Shown here piece after piece: positions 48,979 through 57,796 of a stretch of DNA of 64,000 bases (position 1 is the first letter of the stretch; each line of letters starts with the position of its first letter). The notes below the pieces were generated by a model, which did no database searches, was not told where the DNA came from, and saw only the letters and a list, made by a program, of their open reading frames with translations. A program made the position numbers and the translations under genes. The stretch is taken from NCBI RefSeq assembly GCF_002953255.1, contig NZ_CP026498.1, positions 5,347,888-5,411,887 on the forward strand, written 5' to 3'. Origin of the DNA: Streptomyces sp. CB01881. GTDB lineage: Bacteria; Actinomycetota; Actinomycetes; Streptomycetales; Streptomycetaceae.

Positions 48979-50153
48979 CCGGCGAGACGCACGAGGAGGC
49001 GGGCCCTCTGGGGCTCGCCTCCGCGCTGGTGGCCGGCGGCGCGCTCTCCTCGGACTGGCTCCCCTCCTTCAGGGCGGTGCCCCGCGAGCTGTTCGTCCCG
49101 GACCGCATCTGGCCGGGCATCGCGGACGGCACCCGGCAGAACCCCGCCGTCCACCGCTCACAGGACCCCGAGGCGTGGCGGAGGGCCGTCTACTCGGACA
49201 TCCCGCTCACCACCCAGTGGGACGACGGGGACCACGAAGGCGACGGGCTCGGCACGACGCCGACCTCGTCCAACTCCATGCCGACCATGGTCTTCTCGAT
49301 GCTCCAGGACCTGGACGTGCACCCGGGTAACAGGGCACTAGAGATCGGTGCCGGGACCGGCTGGAACGCCGGCCTCCTCGCCCACCGCCTGGGCGGCCCC
49401 AACGTGGTGACCGTCGAGTACGACCCGGACGTCGCCCACCGCGCCCGGGAGAACCTGACCCGGGCCGGGCTCGGGCCGACCGTGGTCATCGGCGACGGGC
49501 GGGCGGGGTGGGCCGAGGGCGCTCCCTACGACCGGCTCATCGCCACGTGTTCCCTGCTGGAGATCCCTCCGACGTGGCTGGAACAGACGGCCCCCGGCGG
49601 GATCATCGTCGCCCCGTTCGGCACCGAGTACGGCGGCGAGCACATCGTCCGTCTGACCGTCCACGACGGCGGAACCTGCGCGAGCGGGCGGTTCACCCGG
49701 GGCTCCGCGTTCATGCGACTCCGCCAGCAGCGCACGGACCGGCCGCTCTTCGAGGCCTACCTACGGGGAAAGCCGTGGCCCGCCGACGGGGTGAGGAGCG
49801 CAACCGCCCTCGCCCCGCCGGACACCGGAGGGTGGTTCGAGCAGTTCGTCATCGGCGTCGGCGTGCCCGGCGCGTTCTGGAGGGTGGAGCGCTACGAGGA
49901 CGGCGCGTACACGCTCTGGCTCTACAGCCGCGACACCCGGTCGTGGGCCTCCGCCGACTACGAGCCGGGCCGCACGGAGTACGAGGTGTACCAGTCCGGC
50001 CCGCGCAGGCTCTGGGACGAGGTGGCCGGCGCGTACCGGTGGTGGGCCGGCCGGGGCCGCCCCGGTTATGAGCGGTTCGGCCTGACGGTCACCGCGGGCG
50101 GGCAGTTCGTCTGGCTGGACTCCCCGAACAACCCCGTTCCGCAGCACCCGTGA
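48975..50153 (+). CDS. Protein-isoaspartyl-methyltransferase-like enzyme
   Basis: A 392-residue protein. Residues ~40-210 form a PIMT (PCMT)-type methyltransferase: MPTMVFSMLQDLDVHPGNRA, SAM motif ALEIGAGTGWNAGLLAHRLG (~120-139), VVTVEYDPDVAHRARENL and ERLI-like YDRLIATCSLLEIPPTWL. The C-terminal ~180 residues are an extension absent from housekeeping PIMT (about 210-230 aa), like the extended PIMTs found in modified-peptide (RiPP) gene sets. GTG 48975 overlaps the stop of the Gly-rich peptide. A hairpin follows at 50162. Whether it repairs proteins or modifies the peptide cannot be decided from sequence alone. Confidence 0.85.
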   Translation: MTGETHEEAGPLGLASALVAGGALSSDWLPSFRAVPRELFVPDRIWPGIADGTRQNPAVHRSQDPEAWRRAVYSDIPLTTQWDDGDHEGDGLGTTPTSSNSMPTMVFSMLQDLDVHPGNRALEIGAGTGWNAGLLAHRLGGPNVVTVEYDPDVAHRARENLTRAGLGPTVVIGDGRAGWAEGAPYDRLIATCSLLEIPPTWLEQTAPGGIIVAPFGTEYGGEHIVRLTVHDGGTCASGRFTRGSAFMRLRQQRTDRPLFEAYLRGKPWPADGVRSATALAPPDTGGWFEQFVIGVGVPGAFWRVERYEDGAYTLWLYSRDTRSWASADYEPGRTEYEVYQSGPRRLWDEVAGAYRWWAGRGRPGYERFGLTVTAGGQFVWLDSPNNPVPQHP

Positions 50154-50161
50154 CATCCCCC

Positions 50162-50191
50162 AGGGCCCGGCCGCCCGGACGGCCGGGCCCT
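50162..50191 (+). terminator. Terminator after the methyltransferase
   Basis: A perfect 12-base stem AGGGCCCGGCCG / CGGCCGGGCCCT with a 6-base loop, followed by GAAAATCC, lies nine bases after the stop at 50153. Confidence 0.75.
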
Positions 50192-50338
50192 GAAAATCCG
50201 GACTCGCCCGTACCGGACGCCCCGGGGTGTCCGCGTCGGCGTCCTCCAGGACGGGGACAGAGGCTGCCAATGAACTTCAGGGCCCCGGAGGATGCAACCA
50301 CTTGACCGCCGTCACACAGGGCTACCGGGTGAATACCG

Positions 50339-50367
50339 TTGCGCTTGCTTCGTTTGTTGCGGATACT
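50339..50367 (+). promoter_or_regulatory. Probable promoter of the HTH/PIN pair
   Basis: TTGCGC (50339-50344) and GATACT (50362-50367) are separated by 17 bases, a good match to a housekeeping-type promoter. The start codon of the antitoxin is at 50402, with GAAGAGGGG between. The surrounding sequence is unusually T-rich for this genome. Confidence 0.5.
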
Positions 50368-50401
50368 TCGACTAGGCGACTCGATGGGAAGAGGGGACCC
50401 G

Positions 50402-50869
50402 ATGGCCACCACCACGCAGGGCCGCAAGCTGGAACCGGGCGTCATCAAGGCCCAGGACGCCAAACGAGCACTACGCCGCATCAACGAGTACCTCTCCCTG
50501 ACCGAGGGCAGCAACGAAGACATCCAGGTCCACCTGGAGATCGGCGCCCAGGATGAGGCGCTGATCCTGCCGCGACCGGCGGCCGAGCTGATCGCTGCCA
50601 TGCTGGCAGCGCTCGCAAGCGGCAAGGGCGTGCAGATCATGCCCTTGGATACGGAGCTCACGACTCAGCAGGCAGCCGACATCCTCAATGTGTCGCGGCC
50701 CTACCTCATCGGGCTTCTGGACGACGGAAAAATCCAGTACCGCCGTGTCGGAAGGCACCGGCGTATCCGCGTCGAGGACCTCATGCGTTTCAAGCGTGAG
50801 GACGACCAGCGTCGACACGACGCAGCCAATGAACTGGCGCAGCTCGGACAGGATTTGGGGCTGGACTGA
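50402..50869 (+). CDS. HTH/excisionase-type antitoxin
   Basis: A 155-residue protein with a MerR/excisionase-like helix-turn-helix at ~85-140 (LTTQQAADILNVSRPYLIGL, then KIQYRRVGRHRRIRVEDLM). The N-terminal half (QVHLEIGAQDEALILPRPAA) may bind the toxin. Such HTH proteins are the usual partner of PIN toxins of this length in actinomycetes. ATG 50402 has GAAGAGGGG upstream. The toxin gene follows after three bases. Confidence 0.8.
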   Translation: MATTTQGRKLEPGVIKAQDAKRALRRINEYLSLTEGSNEDIQVHLEIGAQDEALILPRPAAELIAAMLAALASGKGVQIMPLDTELTTQQAADILNVSRPYLIGLLDDGKIQYRRVGRHRRIRVEDLMRFKREDDQRRHDAANELAQLGQDLGLD

Positions 50870-50872
50870 CCG

Positions 50873-51463
50873 ATGGCCTTCGTCGTCGCATATGACTCAT
50901 GCGTGCTGCACCCGAACGTGGTCCGTGACCTGCTGATTCGAGTGGCACAAGCGGGCATGGTGCAGGCCAAGTGGTCCGAACAGATCCTGGACGAGATGAG
51001 CCGTGCCCTGCATGAGCAAAGGGGGACCGAGCCCGACAAGCTGCAGCGCTTACGGCAGCTCATGAATGACTCGATTCGTGACGTCTGCGTAACGGGCTAC
51101 GAACCTCTCGTTGAGATGCTCAAGCTCCCCGACCCGGACGACCGCCATGTGCTTGCAGCGGCAATCAGGAGCAAGGCACAGGTGATCGTCACCGACAACC
51201 GCAAGGACTTCCCGCCCGCCACACTCGCAGAGTGGGGTGTTGAGCCGAAGAGTGCCGATTCGTTCTTCCTTGACCTGCTCGGTCTCGACGACCGGATCAT
51301 CTACGCCTGCGTGCAACAGATCGCAGAGTCGCGCCGCAACCCTCCGGAATCGGTCGACGGCATCCTGGAGCACATGGAGCGATCCGGCCTACGCCGGACT
51401 GTCGCTGCCCTGCGCATGGGGCCAGGCTCAGTCTCCCAACTGACCGACGAGGCGGACGAATAG
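50873..51463 (+). CDS. PIN-domain toxin
   Basis: A 196-residue PIN-domain ribonuclease-like protein. Candidate acidic residues are Asp8 in VAYDSCVLHP, Glu in WSEQILDEM (~40), Asp in DPDDRHVLAAA (~92) and Asp in VIVTDNRKDFP (~108). It starts three bases after the antitoxin, forming a classic type II toxin-antitoxin pair. Codon 60 is TTA (51050-51052), so the toxin, unlike its antitoxin, should need bldA tRNA. The two ends meet the mnmA gene tail to tail across a long hairpin. Confidence 0.85.
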   Translation: MAFVVAYDSCVLHPNVVRDLLIRVAQAGMVQAKWSEQILDEMSRALHEQRGTEPDKLQRLRQLMNDSIRDVCVTGYEPLVEMLKLPDPDDRHVLAAAIRSKAQVIVTDNRKDFPPATLAEWGVEPKSADSFFLDLLGLDDRIIYACVQQIAESRRNPPESVDGILEHMERSGLRRTVAALRMGPGSVSQLTDEADE

Positions 51464-51502
51464 CCCTGAAGGCCCCGAGAAGCCCCGTGAGTGCCATGAC
51501 GC

Positions 51503-51541
51503 GGGCGGGTCGGGGCGGGCGGTGCCCGCCCCGACCCGCCC
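51503..51541. terminator. Bidirectional terminator between PIN gene and mnmA
   Basis: A perfect 18-base stem (GGGCGGGTCGGGGCGGGC and its complement) with loop GGT lies between the convergent PIN (51463) and mnmA (51553) ends. Confidence 0.8.
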
Positions 51542-51552
51542 GTACCGCCGGA

Positions 51553-52689
51553 CTACGCGTTGACCGCCGGGCGCTCCGTCGTGGCGATCGTCGCGGAGCC
51601 GACGACGCGGGTGCCGTCGTACAGCACCACGGCCTGGCCGGGGGCGATGCCGCGCACCGCGGAGTCCAGGCGGACGTGGAGCTCGCCGTCGACCACCGAG
51701 GCGGTCACCGGCACCTCCTCGCCGTGGGCGCGCAGCTGGGCGGTGTAGCGGCCGTCGGCCAGCTCCTCGGTGCCGCACCAGCGGGGGCGGATCGCGGTCA
51801 GCGCGGTCACGTCGAGCCCCTCGACCGGGCCGACCGTCACCGTGTTGTTCACCGGCGAGATGTCCAGCACGTACCGCGGCTTGCCGTCCGCCGCCGGGCG
51901 GCCGATCCGCAGGCCCTTGCGCTGGCCGATGGTGAAGCCGTACGCGCCGTCGTGCTCGCCCAGCTTGGTGCCGTCGGCGTCGAGGATGTCGCCGGTGGCC
52001 GTACCGAGGTGCTTCGCCAGGAAGCCCTGGGTGTCACCGTCCGCGATGAAGCAGATGTCGTGGCTGTCCGGCTTCTTCGCCACCGCCAGGCCCCGGCGCT
52101 CAGCCTCCTCGCGGATGACGTCCTTGGTGGTGTCGCCGAGCGGGAAGAGCGAGTGGGCGAGCTGGTCGGCGTCGAGCACGCCCAGCACGTAGGACTGGTC
52201 CTTGGCCGCGTCCACGGCGCGGTGCAGCTCGCGCGAGCCGTCCGGCAGGTCGACGATCCGGGCGTAGTGGCCGGTGCAGACGGCGTCGAAGCCGAGGGCG
52301 ATCGCCTTGTCGAGCAGGGCGGCGAACTTGATCTTCTCGTTGCAGCGCAGGCAGGGGTTCGGCGTCCGGCCGGCCGCGTACTCGGCGACGAAGTCGTCGA
52401 TCACGTCCTCGCGGAAGCGCTCCGCGAGGTCCCAGACGTAGAACGGGATGCCGATCACGTCGGCCGCCCGCCAGGCGTCCCGGGAGTCCTCGATGGTGCA
52501 GCAGCCGCGCGCCCCCGTACGGAAGGACTGCGGGTTGGCGGAGAGCGCCAGGTGGACGCCGGTCACCTCGTGCCCCGCTTCGACGGCGCGGGCGGCGGCG
52601 ACGGCGGAGTCGACTCCGCCGGACATCGCCGCGAGCACGCGCAGGCGGCCGGTGGACGGAGTGGTCGGGGCACCCGGGAAGTCAGTCAT
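51553..52689 (-). CDS. mnmA: tRNA 2-thiouridylase MnmA
   Basis: A 378-residue tRNA (Gln/Lys/Glu) uridine-34 2-thiolase. The PP-loop is [14 protein letters not shown] (~18-31). The catalytic cysteines are in [13 protein letters not shown] and [11 protein letters not shown]. Also typical are the [13 protein letters not shown] and FTIGQRKGL segments. ATG 52689 is the only well-placed start. It begins 47 bases after the cysteine desulfurase, which probably supplies the sulfur. Confidence 0.95.
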   Translation of the reverse strand: MTDFPGAPTTPSTGRLRVLAAMSGGVDSAVAAARAVEAGHEVTGVHLALSANPQSFRTGARGCCTIEDSRDAWRAADVIGIPFYVWDLAERFREDVIDDFVAEYAAGRTPNPCLRCNEKIKFAALLDKAIALGFDAVCTGHYARIVDLPDGSRELHRAVDAAKDQSYVLGVLDADQLAHSLFPLGDTTKDVIREEAERRGLAVAKKPDSHDICFIADGDTQGFLAKHLGTATGDILDADGTKLGEHDGAYGFTIGQRKGLRIGRPAADGKPRYVLDISPVNNTVTVGPVEGLDVTALTAIRPRWCGTEELADGRYTAQLRAHGEEVPVTASVVDGELHVRLDSAVRGIAPGQAVVLYDGTRVVGSATIATTERPAVNA

Positions 52690-52736
52690 GATGCCAGTAA
52701 GCGTACGTGCTCGGCCGGCTGTTCCCCGAGCCGATA

Positions 52737-53918
52737 TCAGCGCCGCACGGACGCCAGACCAGCGTTCCGCGCCCGCTGGACCACCGGGCCGATGGCCTCG
52801 GCGAGCGCGGTCACGTCCTCCCGCACCGAGGTGTGACCGAGCGAGAACCGCAGCGAGGCGCGGGCCAGCAGCGGGTCGACGCCCATCGCCAGCAGGACGT
52901 GGCTGGGCTGCGGGACGCCGGCCGAGCAGGCGGAGCCGGTGGAGCACTCGATGCCCTGGGCGTCGAGCAGCATCAGCAGGGCGTCGCCCTCGCAGCCGGG
53001 GAAGGAGAAGTGCGCGTTGGCGGGCAGCCGGCCCTCGGCCGCCGGGTCGCCGTTGAGGACGGCGTCGGGGACGACGGCCAGCACCGAGGCGACCAGTTCG
53101 TCGCGGAGCGCGCCCAGCACGGCCGCGTGCTCGGCCCGCCGCTCGACCGCCAGGGCCGCGGCGGCGGCGAAGCCCGCGGCGGCGGGGGCGTCCAGGGTGC
53201 CGGAGCGGACGTCGCGCTCCTGGCCGCCGCCGTGCAGCAGCGGGACGGGCCTGGCGCCGCGGGAGAGCAGCAGGGCGCCGATGCCGAAGGGGCCGCCGAT
53301 CTTGTGGCCGGTGACGGTGAGCGCGGTGAGCCCCGACTCGGCGAACGCGACCGGGACCTGACCGAGCGCCTGGACTGCGTCGGCGTGCATCGGGATGCCG
53401 TACTCGGCCGCCACGGCGGCGAGTTCGACGACGGGCTGGACGGTGCCGACCTCGTTGTTGGCCCACATCACGGTGACCAGGGCGACGGACGAGGGGTCCC
53501 GTTCGATCGCCTCCCGCAGGGCCGCCGGGTGCACCCGGCCGAGCCCGTCCACCGGGAGGTACTCGACGGTGGCGCCCTCGTGCTCGGAGAGCCAGTGCAC
53601 GGCGTCCAGCACCGCGTGATGCTCGACGGGGCTGCTGAGCACCCTGGTCCGGGCCGGGTCGGCGTCGCGGCGGGCCCAGTACAGGCCCTTGACCGCGAGG
53701 TTGTCGGACTCGGTACCGCCGCCGGTGAGGACGATCTCGCTGGGCCGGGCGCCCAGGGACTCGGCGAGCGACTCCCGGGCCTCCTCGACGACGCGGCGGG
53801 CCCGGCGGCCGGAGGCGTGCAGGGAGGAGGCGTTGCCGACGACCCCCAGGTGCGCCGACATCGCGGCGATCGCCTCGGGCAGCATCGGCGTGGTCGCCGC
53901 ATGGTCCAGGTATGGCAT
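52737..53918 (-). CDS. Cysteine desulfurase (IscS/NifS type)
   Basis: A 393-residue PLP enzyme that removes sulfur from cysteine. The PLP-lysine region is [18 protein letters not shown]. The catalytic Cys loop is [35 protein letters not shown] opens the protein. It is upstream of mnmA on the same strand, so thiolation is its probable main job, though Fe-S cluster supply is also possible. ATG 53918 is chosen; ATG 53924 is two codons longer. There is no ribosome site, but TACAAT lies 4-9 bases before ATG 53924 on the minus strand, which is compatible with a leaderless message. Confidence 0.93.
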   Translation of the reverse strand: MPYLDHAATTPMLPEAIAAMSAHLGVVGNASSLHASGRRARRVVEEARESLAESLGARPSEIVLTGGGTESDNLAVKGLYWARRDADPARTRVLSSPVEHHAVLDAVHWLSEHEGATVEYLPVDGLGRVHPAALREAIERDPSSVALVTVMWANNEVGTVQPVVELAAVAAEYGIPMHADAVQALGQVPVAFAESGLTALTVTGHKIGGPFGIGALLLSRGARPVPLLHGGGQERDVRSGTLDAPAAAGFAAAAALAVERRAEHAAVLGALRDELVASVLAVVPDAVLNGDPAAEGRLPANAHFSFPGCEGDALLMLLDAQGIECSTGSACSAGVPQPSHVLLAMGVDPLLARASLRFSLGHTSVREDVTALAEAIGPVVQRARNAGLASVRR

Positions 53919-53985
53919 AACCATCCGATTGTAGAGGGCCGCCCGCCACCGCCACGGCCACCGGCGCAATCCGGCCACCCTGGCG

Positions 53986-54057
53986 CACGGGACCGGGCAC
54001 CGGCCGCGCACGGGACCGGAACACGGGACCGGGCACCAGCCGCCCACGGGACCGCAC
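53986..54057. repeat. 36-bp tandem duplication upstream of two genes
   Basis: Two imperfect copies of a 36-base unit (53986-54021, 54022-54057) each contain CACGGGACCGGGCACC and a second CACGGGACCG. The unit lies in the 260-base divergent gap between the cysteine desulfurase and the IclR gene. Confidence 0.75.
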
Positions 54058-54178
54058 CGGTGGCACCGTCCCGCCCGCCGGACGCCCGCGTCCGGGCCCG
54101 GTTTGGCCGCCCGCCGGGGCCAGCGGTTAGCCTGACGACCCACCGCAAGAGGCCGTACGGGACAGGACTGGGGGCGGG

Positions 54179-54934
54179 ATGTCGCAGTCGGTCGATCGCG
54201 CGCTGACCATTCTCGGCTCCCTCGGCGACGGCCCGGTGACCCTCGAACAGGCCGCGAACAGCATCGGCGTGCACAAGTCCACGGCGCTGCGCCTGCTGCG
54301 CACCCTGGAGGAGCACGGCTTCGTCCACCGCCTGGACGACCGGCGCTACCGGCTCGGCGGCCGGCTGCTGTCGCTCGCCCACCGGGCGCTGGAGGAGATC
54401 GACGTGCGGCGGATCGCGGCGCCCTACCTGGCCGCGCTCAACCGCCGCTTCGGGGTGACCGTCCAGCTGGCCGTGCTCCAGGACGACGAAGTGCTCTACC
54501 TGGACGAGCTGGCCGGCCGCTGGCACCCGGGGGCCGGCCGTCCGTCCCGGATCGGGCGGCGGGCCTCGACGACCGGCACCGCGATCGGCCGGGTGCTGCT
54601 GGCCGGACTGCCCGAGGACGGCACCCGCGAGGACGACCTGCCGGCCGAACTGGCCAGGGTCCGCCGCCAGGGCTGGGCGGCCGAGTCGGCCGAGCACCGG
54701 GAGCCGGTGGCCTGCGTGGCCGCGCCGGTCGCCGGCAGCGCGGGCCGGCCGGTGGCCGCGTGCGCGGTGAGCGCCCCGACGTACGAGATGGCCCCGTTCG
54801 AGCTGGTCCGGCTGCTGCCGGAGCTGCTCTGCACGGCCGAGGCGATCTCCCTGGCGTACGGGGGCTCGCCTACTCCTCGCTGGTGCGAGAACCGTTGCGG
54901 TGCCAGGCCCGCGGGGCACGCCAGCCGTACTTGA
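54179..54934 (+). CDS. IclR-family regulator
   Basis: A 251-residue IclR-type regulator. The N-terminal winged helix (~5-62, [20 protein letters not shown] then [11 protein letters not shown]) is followed by the effector domain ([38 protein letters not shown]). ATG 54179 has a GGGGGCGGG ribosome site. The last ~25 residues ([16 protein letters not shown]) are unlike IclR proteins and overlap the 3' end of the next gene by 65 bases. The ligand is unknown. The neighbouring opp transporter is on the other strand and not clearly linked. Confidence 0.88.
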   Translation: MSQSVDRALTILGSLGDGPVTLEQAANSIGVHKSTALRLLRTLEEHGFVHRLDDRRYRLGGRLLSLAHRALEEIDVRRIAAPYLAALNRRFGVTVQLAVLQDDEVLYLDELAGRWHPGAGRPSRIGRRASTTGTAIGRVLLAGLPEDGTREDDLPAELARVRRQGWAAESAEHREPVACVAAPVAGSAGRPVAACAVSAPTYEMAPFELVRLLPELLCTAEAISLAYGGSPTPRWCENRCGARPAGHASRT

Positions 54935-55529
54935 GGGCGAGCATCCGCAGCACGAAGGCGGTCAGCGCGGCGGCCGTGCCGGTGGCCGCGGTGAGCCGGT
55001 CGAGGCCGATCAGCACCACCACCAGCGCGGAGCCGACCAGGGCCGGGACGGCGTAGATCTCCCGGTCCCAGCGGAGCAGTGAGGGGATCTCGCCGGCGAG
55101 CACGTCGCGCATCACGCCGCCGCCGGCCGCCGTCACCATGCCGAGCGCGATGGCCGCCACCGCGCCGAGGCCGTAGTCGTGCGCCTTGGCCGTTCCGGTG
55201 ACGCAGAAGAGGCCGAGTCCGAGGGCGTCGAGGGTCTGCACCGCGCGGTTGATCCGTTCGACCTCGGGGTGCAGGAAGAACACCACCAGGCCGGCCACGA
55301 GCGGGGTGACGAAGTACCCGAGGTTGGTGAAGGCGGCCACCGGCGTGGCCCCGATGACGAGGTCGCGCATCACCCCGCCGCCGAGGGCGGTGACCTCCGC
55401 CAGCACACAGATCCCGAAGATGTCCATGTTCTTGCGGACGGCGAGCAGGCCCCCGGAGAGGGCGAAGACGAAGATGCCGATCAGGTCCAGCGACTGCTGG
55501 ACGTCGGAGGGGAAGATCTGCGAGGTCAC
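54870..55529 (-). CDS. TRIC-type channel-like protein (UPF0126)
   Basis: A 219-residue membrane protein with two internal repeats, each with GGGVMRD (~52 and ~137), as in bacterial trimeric intracellular cation (TRIC) channels. Seven hydrophobic segments are expected. GTG 55529 has no ribosome site, so a leaderless message is likely. The last residues ([20 protein letters not shown]) overlap the end of the IclR gene on the other strand by 65 bases. Confidence 0.88.
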   Translation of the reverse strand: MTSQIFPSDVQQSLDLIGIFVFALSGGLLAVRKNMDIFGICVLAEVTALGGGVMRDLVIGATPVAAFTNLGYFVTPLVAGLVVFFLHPEVERINRAVQTLDALGLGLFCVTGTAKAHDYGLGAVAAIALGMVTAAGGGVMRDVLAGEIPSLLRWDREIYAVPALVGSALVVVLIGLDRLTAATGTAAALTAFVLRMLALKYGWRAPRAWHRNGSRTSEE

Positions 55530-55635
55530 CGCACAACTATGGACCCGCGGAACCTTCCCCTCCGATTCGGCTCAACCCGGCCGCCTCACGCCGGGGCGGG
55601 GGCCTTGCCCCCTCGACACCGTTCTCAGGGCCCTG

Positions 55636-56694
55636 CTAGTCGTTCCCCTCGCTCCGCTCGGGGAAGTGGCAGGCCACCTGGTGCCCGGTCTTGAGCGCGG
55701 CCAGCGGCGGCTCCTGTGTGGCGCAGATCTCCTGCGCCTTCCAGCAGCGGGTGCGGAACCGGCAGCCGGACGGCGGGTTGATCGGGGACGGCACGTCGCC
55801 CTTGAGCAGGATGCGCTCGCGGCGCTGCCTGCGGCGCGGGTCGGGCACCGGCACGGCCGACATCAGCGCGTTGGTGTACGGGTGCATCGGGCTCGCGTAG
55901 AGGGAGTCCCGGTCGGCGATCTCGACCACCTTGCCGAGGTACATCACGGCGACCCGGTCGGAGACGTGCCGGACCACGGAGAGGTCGTGCGCGATGATCA
56001 GGTAGGTCAGGCCCAGCTCGCGCTGGAGGTCGTCCAGCAGGTTGACCACCTGCGCCTGGATGGAGACGTCGAGCGCGGAGACCGGCTCGTCCGCGACGAC
56101 CATCTTGGGCCGCAGGGCGAGCGCCCGGGCGATGCCGATGCGCTGGCGCTGGCCGCCGGAGAACTCGTGCGGGTACCGGTTGTAGTGCTCGGGGCTGAGC
56201 CCGCACAGCTCCAGCAGCTCCTGGACGGCCTTCTTGACCCCGCCGGCCGGCTCGGCCTTCTGCAGCTTGAACGGCGCGCCGACGATGGTGCCGACGGTGT
56301 GCCGGGGGTTCAGCGAGGAGTACGGGTCCTGGAAGATCATCTGGATGTCGCGGCGCAGCGGCCGCATCGCCCCGGTGCCCAGGTGGGTGATGTCGGTGCC
56401 CTCGAACTCGATCTTCCCGCCGGTGGGTTCGTCGAGCCGGGTGACCAGACGGCCCATGGTCGACTTGCCGCAGCCGGACTCGCCGACCACGCCGAGGGTC
56501 TCCCCCGCGTTGACGGTGAAGTCGATGCCGTCGACGGCCCGCACCGCACCGGTCCGGCGGCGCAGCAGCCCGCCGTGGATCGGGAAGTGCCGCGTCAGTC
56601 CGGTCACCCGGAGCAGCGGCTCGCGGTCGGGAGCGGGCGAGGGCGCCGGCACCTTCTTCAAGGGCTCGGGGGCTGCCGCCTGAGTGTCCGTCAT
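55636..56694 (-). CDS. oppF: Oligopeptide ABC transporter ATPase (OppF type)
   Basis: A 352-residue ATPase of the oligopeptide/dipeptide type. Walker A is [17 protein letters not shown], the Q-loop [18 protein letters not shown], the signature [15 protein letters not shown], and Walker [14 protein letters not shown]. The C-terminal oligo_HPY domain has the cluster-type Cys residues ([16 protein letters not shown]). It is the last gene of the opp set, 34 bases after oppD. It works as a pair with oppD at the inner face of the membrane. Confidence 0.93.
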   Translation of the reverse strand: MTDTQAAAPEPLKKVPAPSPAPDREPLLRVTGLTRHFPIHGGLLRRRTGAVRAVDGIDFTVNAGETLGVVGESGCGKSTMGRLVTRLDEPTGGKIEFEGTDITHLGTGAMRPLRRDIQMIFQDPYSSLNPRHTVGTIVGAPFKLQKAEPAGGVKKAVQELLELCGLSPEHYNRYPHEFSGGQRQRIGIARALALRPKMVVADEPVSALDVSIQAQVVNLLDDLQRELGLTYLIIAHDLSVVRHVSDRVAVMYLGKVVEIADRDSLYASPMHPYTNALMSAVPVPDPRRRQRRERILLKGDVPSPINPPSGCRFRTRCWKAQEICATQEPPLAALKTGHQVACHFPERSEGND

Positions 56695-56728
56695 CGGTTC
56701 TCTCCAGAAAGGTGGTACGAGGCCGGGC

Positions 56729-57796
56729 TCACAGCCGGGGCGCGATCTCTTCGGTGAAGATGCGGTGCCGGTCGGCGGTGGCGAGGTGGCAGGCCGCGTG
56801 GTGCCCGGGTGCCGCCTCGGTCAGGACGGGGGTCTCGCTGGTGGAGCGGCCCCCGGTCTGCCCGGCGTACGGGCAGCGCGGGTGGAAGGCGCAGCCGCTG
56901 GGCACGTTGATCAGGCTGGGCGGGGTGCCCTTGACCGGGACGAGCCGTTCCTGGAGCTCGCGGTCGAGGCGTGGCATCGAGCCCAGCAGGCCCCAGGTGT
57001 AGGGGTGTTCGGGCGCGTCGAAGAGGGCGTCGGCGGGTCCGCGCTCGACGCACTTGCCGCCGTACATGACCAGGATGTCGTCGGCGATCTCGGCGACCAC
57101 CCCGAGGTCGTGGGTGATGATGATGACGGCCGAGCCGAACTCCTGCTGGAGGTCGCGGATGAGGTCCAGGATCTGCGCCTGGACGGTGACGTCCAGGGCG
57201 GTGGTGGGCTCGTCGGCGATCAGCAGCGAGGGGTCGTTGACCAGGGCCATGGCGATCATGGCGCGCTGGCGCATGCCGCCGGAGAACTGGTGCGGGTAGT
57301 CGTCGACGCGGCGGTCGGGCTGCGGGATGCCGACCCGGTCGAGCATCTCGACCGCGCGGGCCCGGGCCTGCTTCTTGGTGGCCTGCGGGTGGTGGACCCG
57401 GTAGGCCTCGACGATCTGCGCCCCGACCGTGTAGTAGGGGTGCATCGCGGTCAGCGGGTCCTGGAAGATCATCGCCATCTCGCGGCCGCGCAGCTGCCGG
57501 ACCCGCTCGGGGCCGGCCGCGATCAGGTCCTCGCCGTCGAGGCGGATCTCGCCGCTGATCCGGGCCCGCTTGGAGCGGTGCAGGCCCATGATGCCCAGCG
57601 AGGTGACGGACTTCCCGGAGCCGGACTCGCCGACGATGCCGAGGGTCCTGCCCTTGTGCAGGTCGAAGCTGACCCCGTCGACCGAGCGGACCAGGCCGTC
57701 GTCGGTGTCGAAGTGGATCCGCAGGTCCCGGACGGAGAGGAAGGCGTCCCCGGTCGGGGCGGCCACGGGCGCCGGGTTCTTCTGGAGCTCGGTCAC
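56729..57796 (-). CDS. oppD: Oligopeptide ABC transporter ATPase (OppD type)
   Basis: A 355-residue ATPase. Walker A is [20 protein letters not shown]. The Q-loop [14 protein letters not shown], signature [15 protein letters not shown] and Walker [13 protein letters not shown] are intact. The C-terminal Cys motif is [17 protein letters not shown] 57796 overlaps the oppB stop in a GTGA junction, showing translational coupling. Confidence 0.93.
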   Translation of the reverse strand: MTELQKNPAPVAAPTGDAFLSVRDLRIHFDTDDGLVRSVDGVSFDLHKGRTLGIVGESGSGKSVTSLGIMGLHRSKRARISGEIRLDGEDLIAAGPERVRQLRGREMAMIFQDPLTAMHPYYTVGAQIVEAYRVHHPQATKKQARARAVEMLDRVGIPQPDRRVDDYPHQFSGGMRQRAMIAMALVNDPSLLIADEPTTALDVTVQAQILDLIRDLQQEFGSAVIIITHDLGVVAEIADDILVMYGGKCVERGPADALFDAPEHPYTWGLLGSMPRLDRELQERLVPVKGTPPSLINVPSGCAFHPRCPYAGQTGGRSTSETPVLTEAAPGHHAACHLATADRHRIFTEEIAPRL

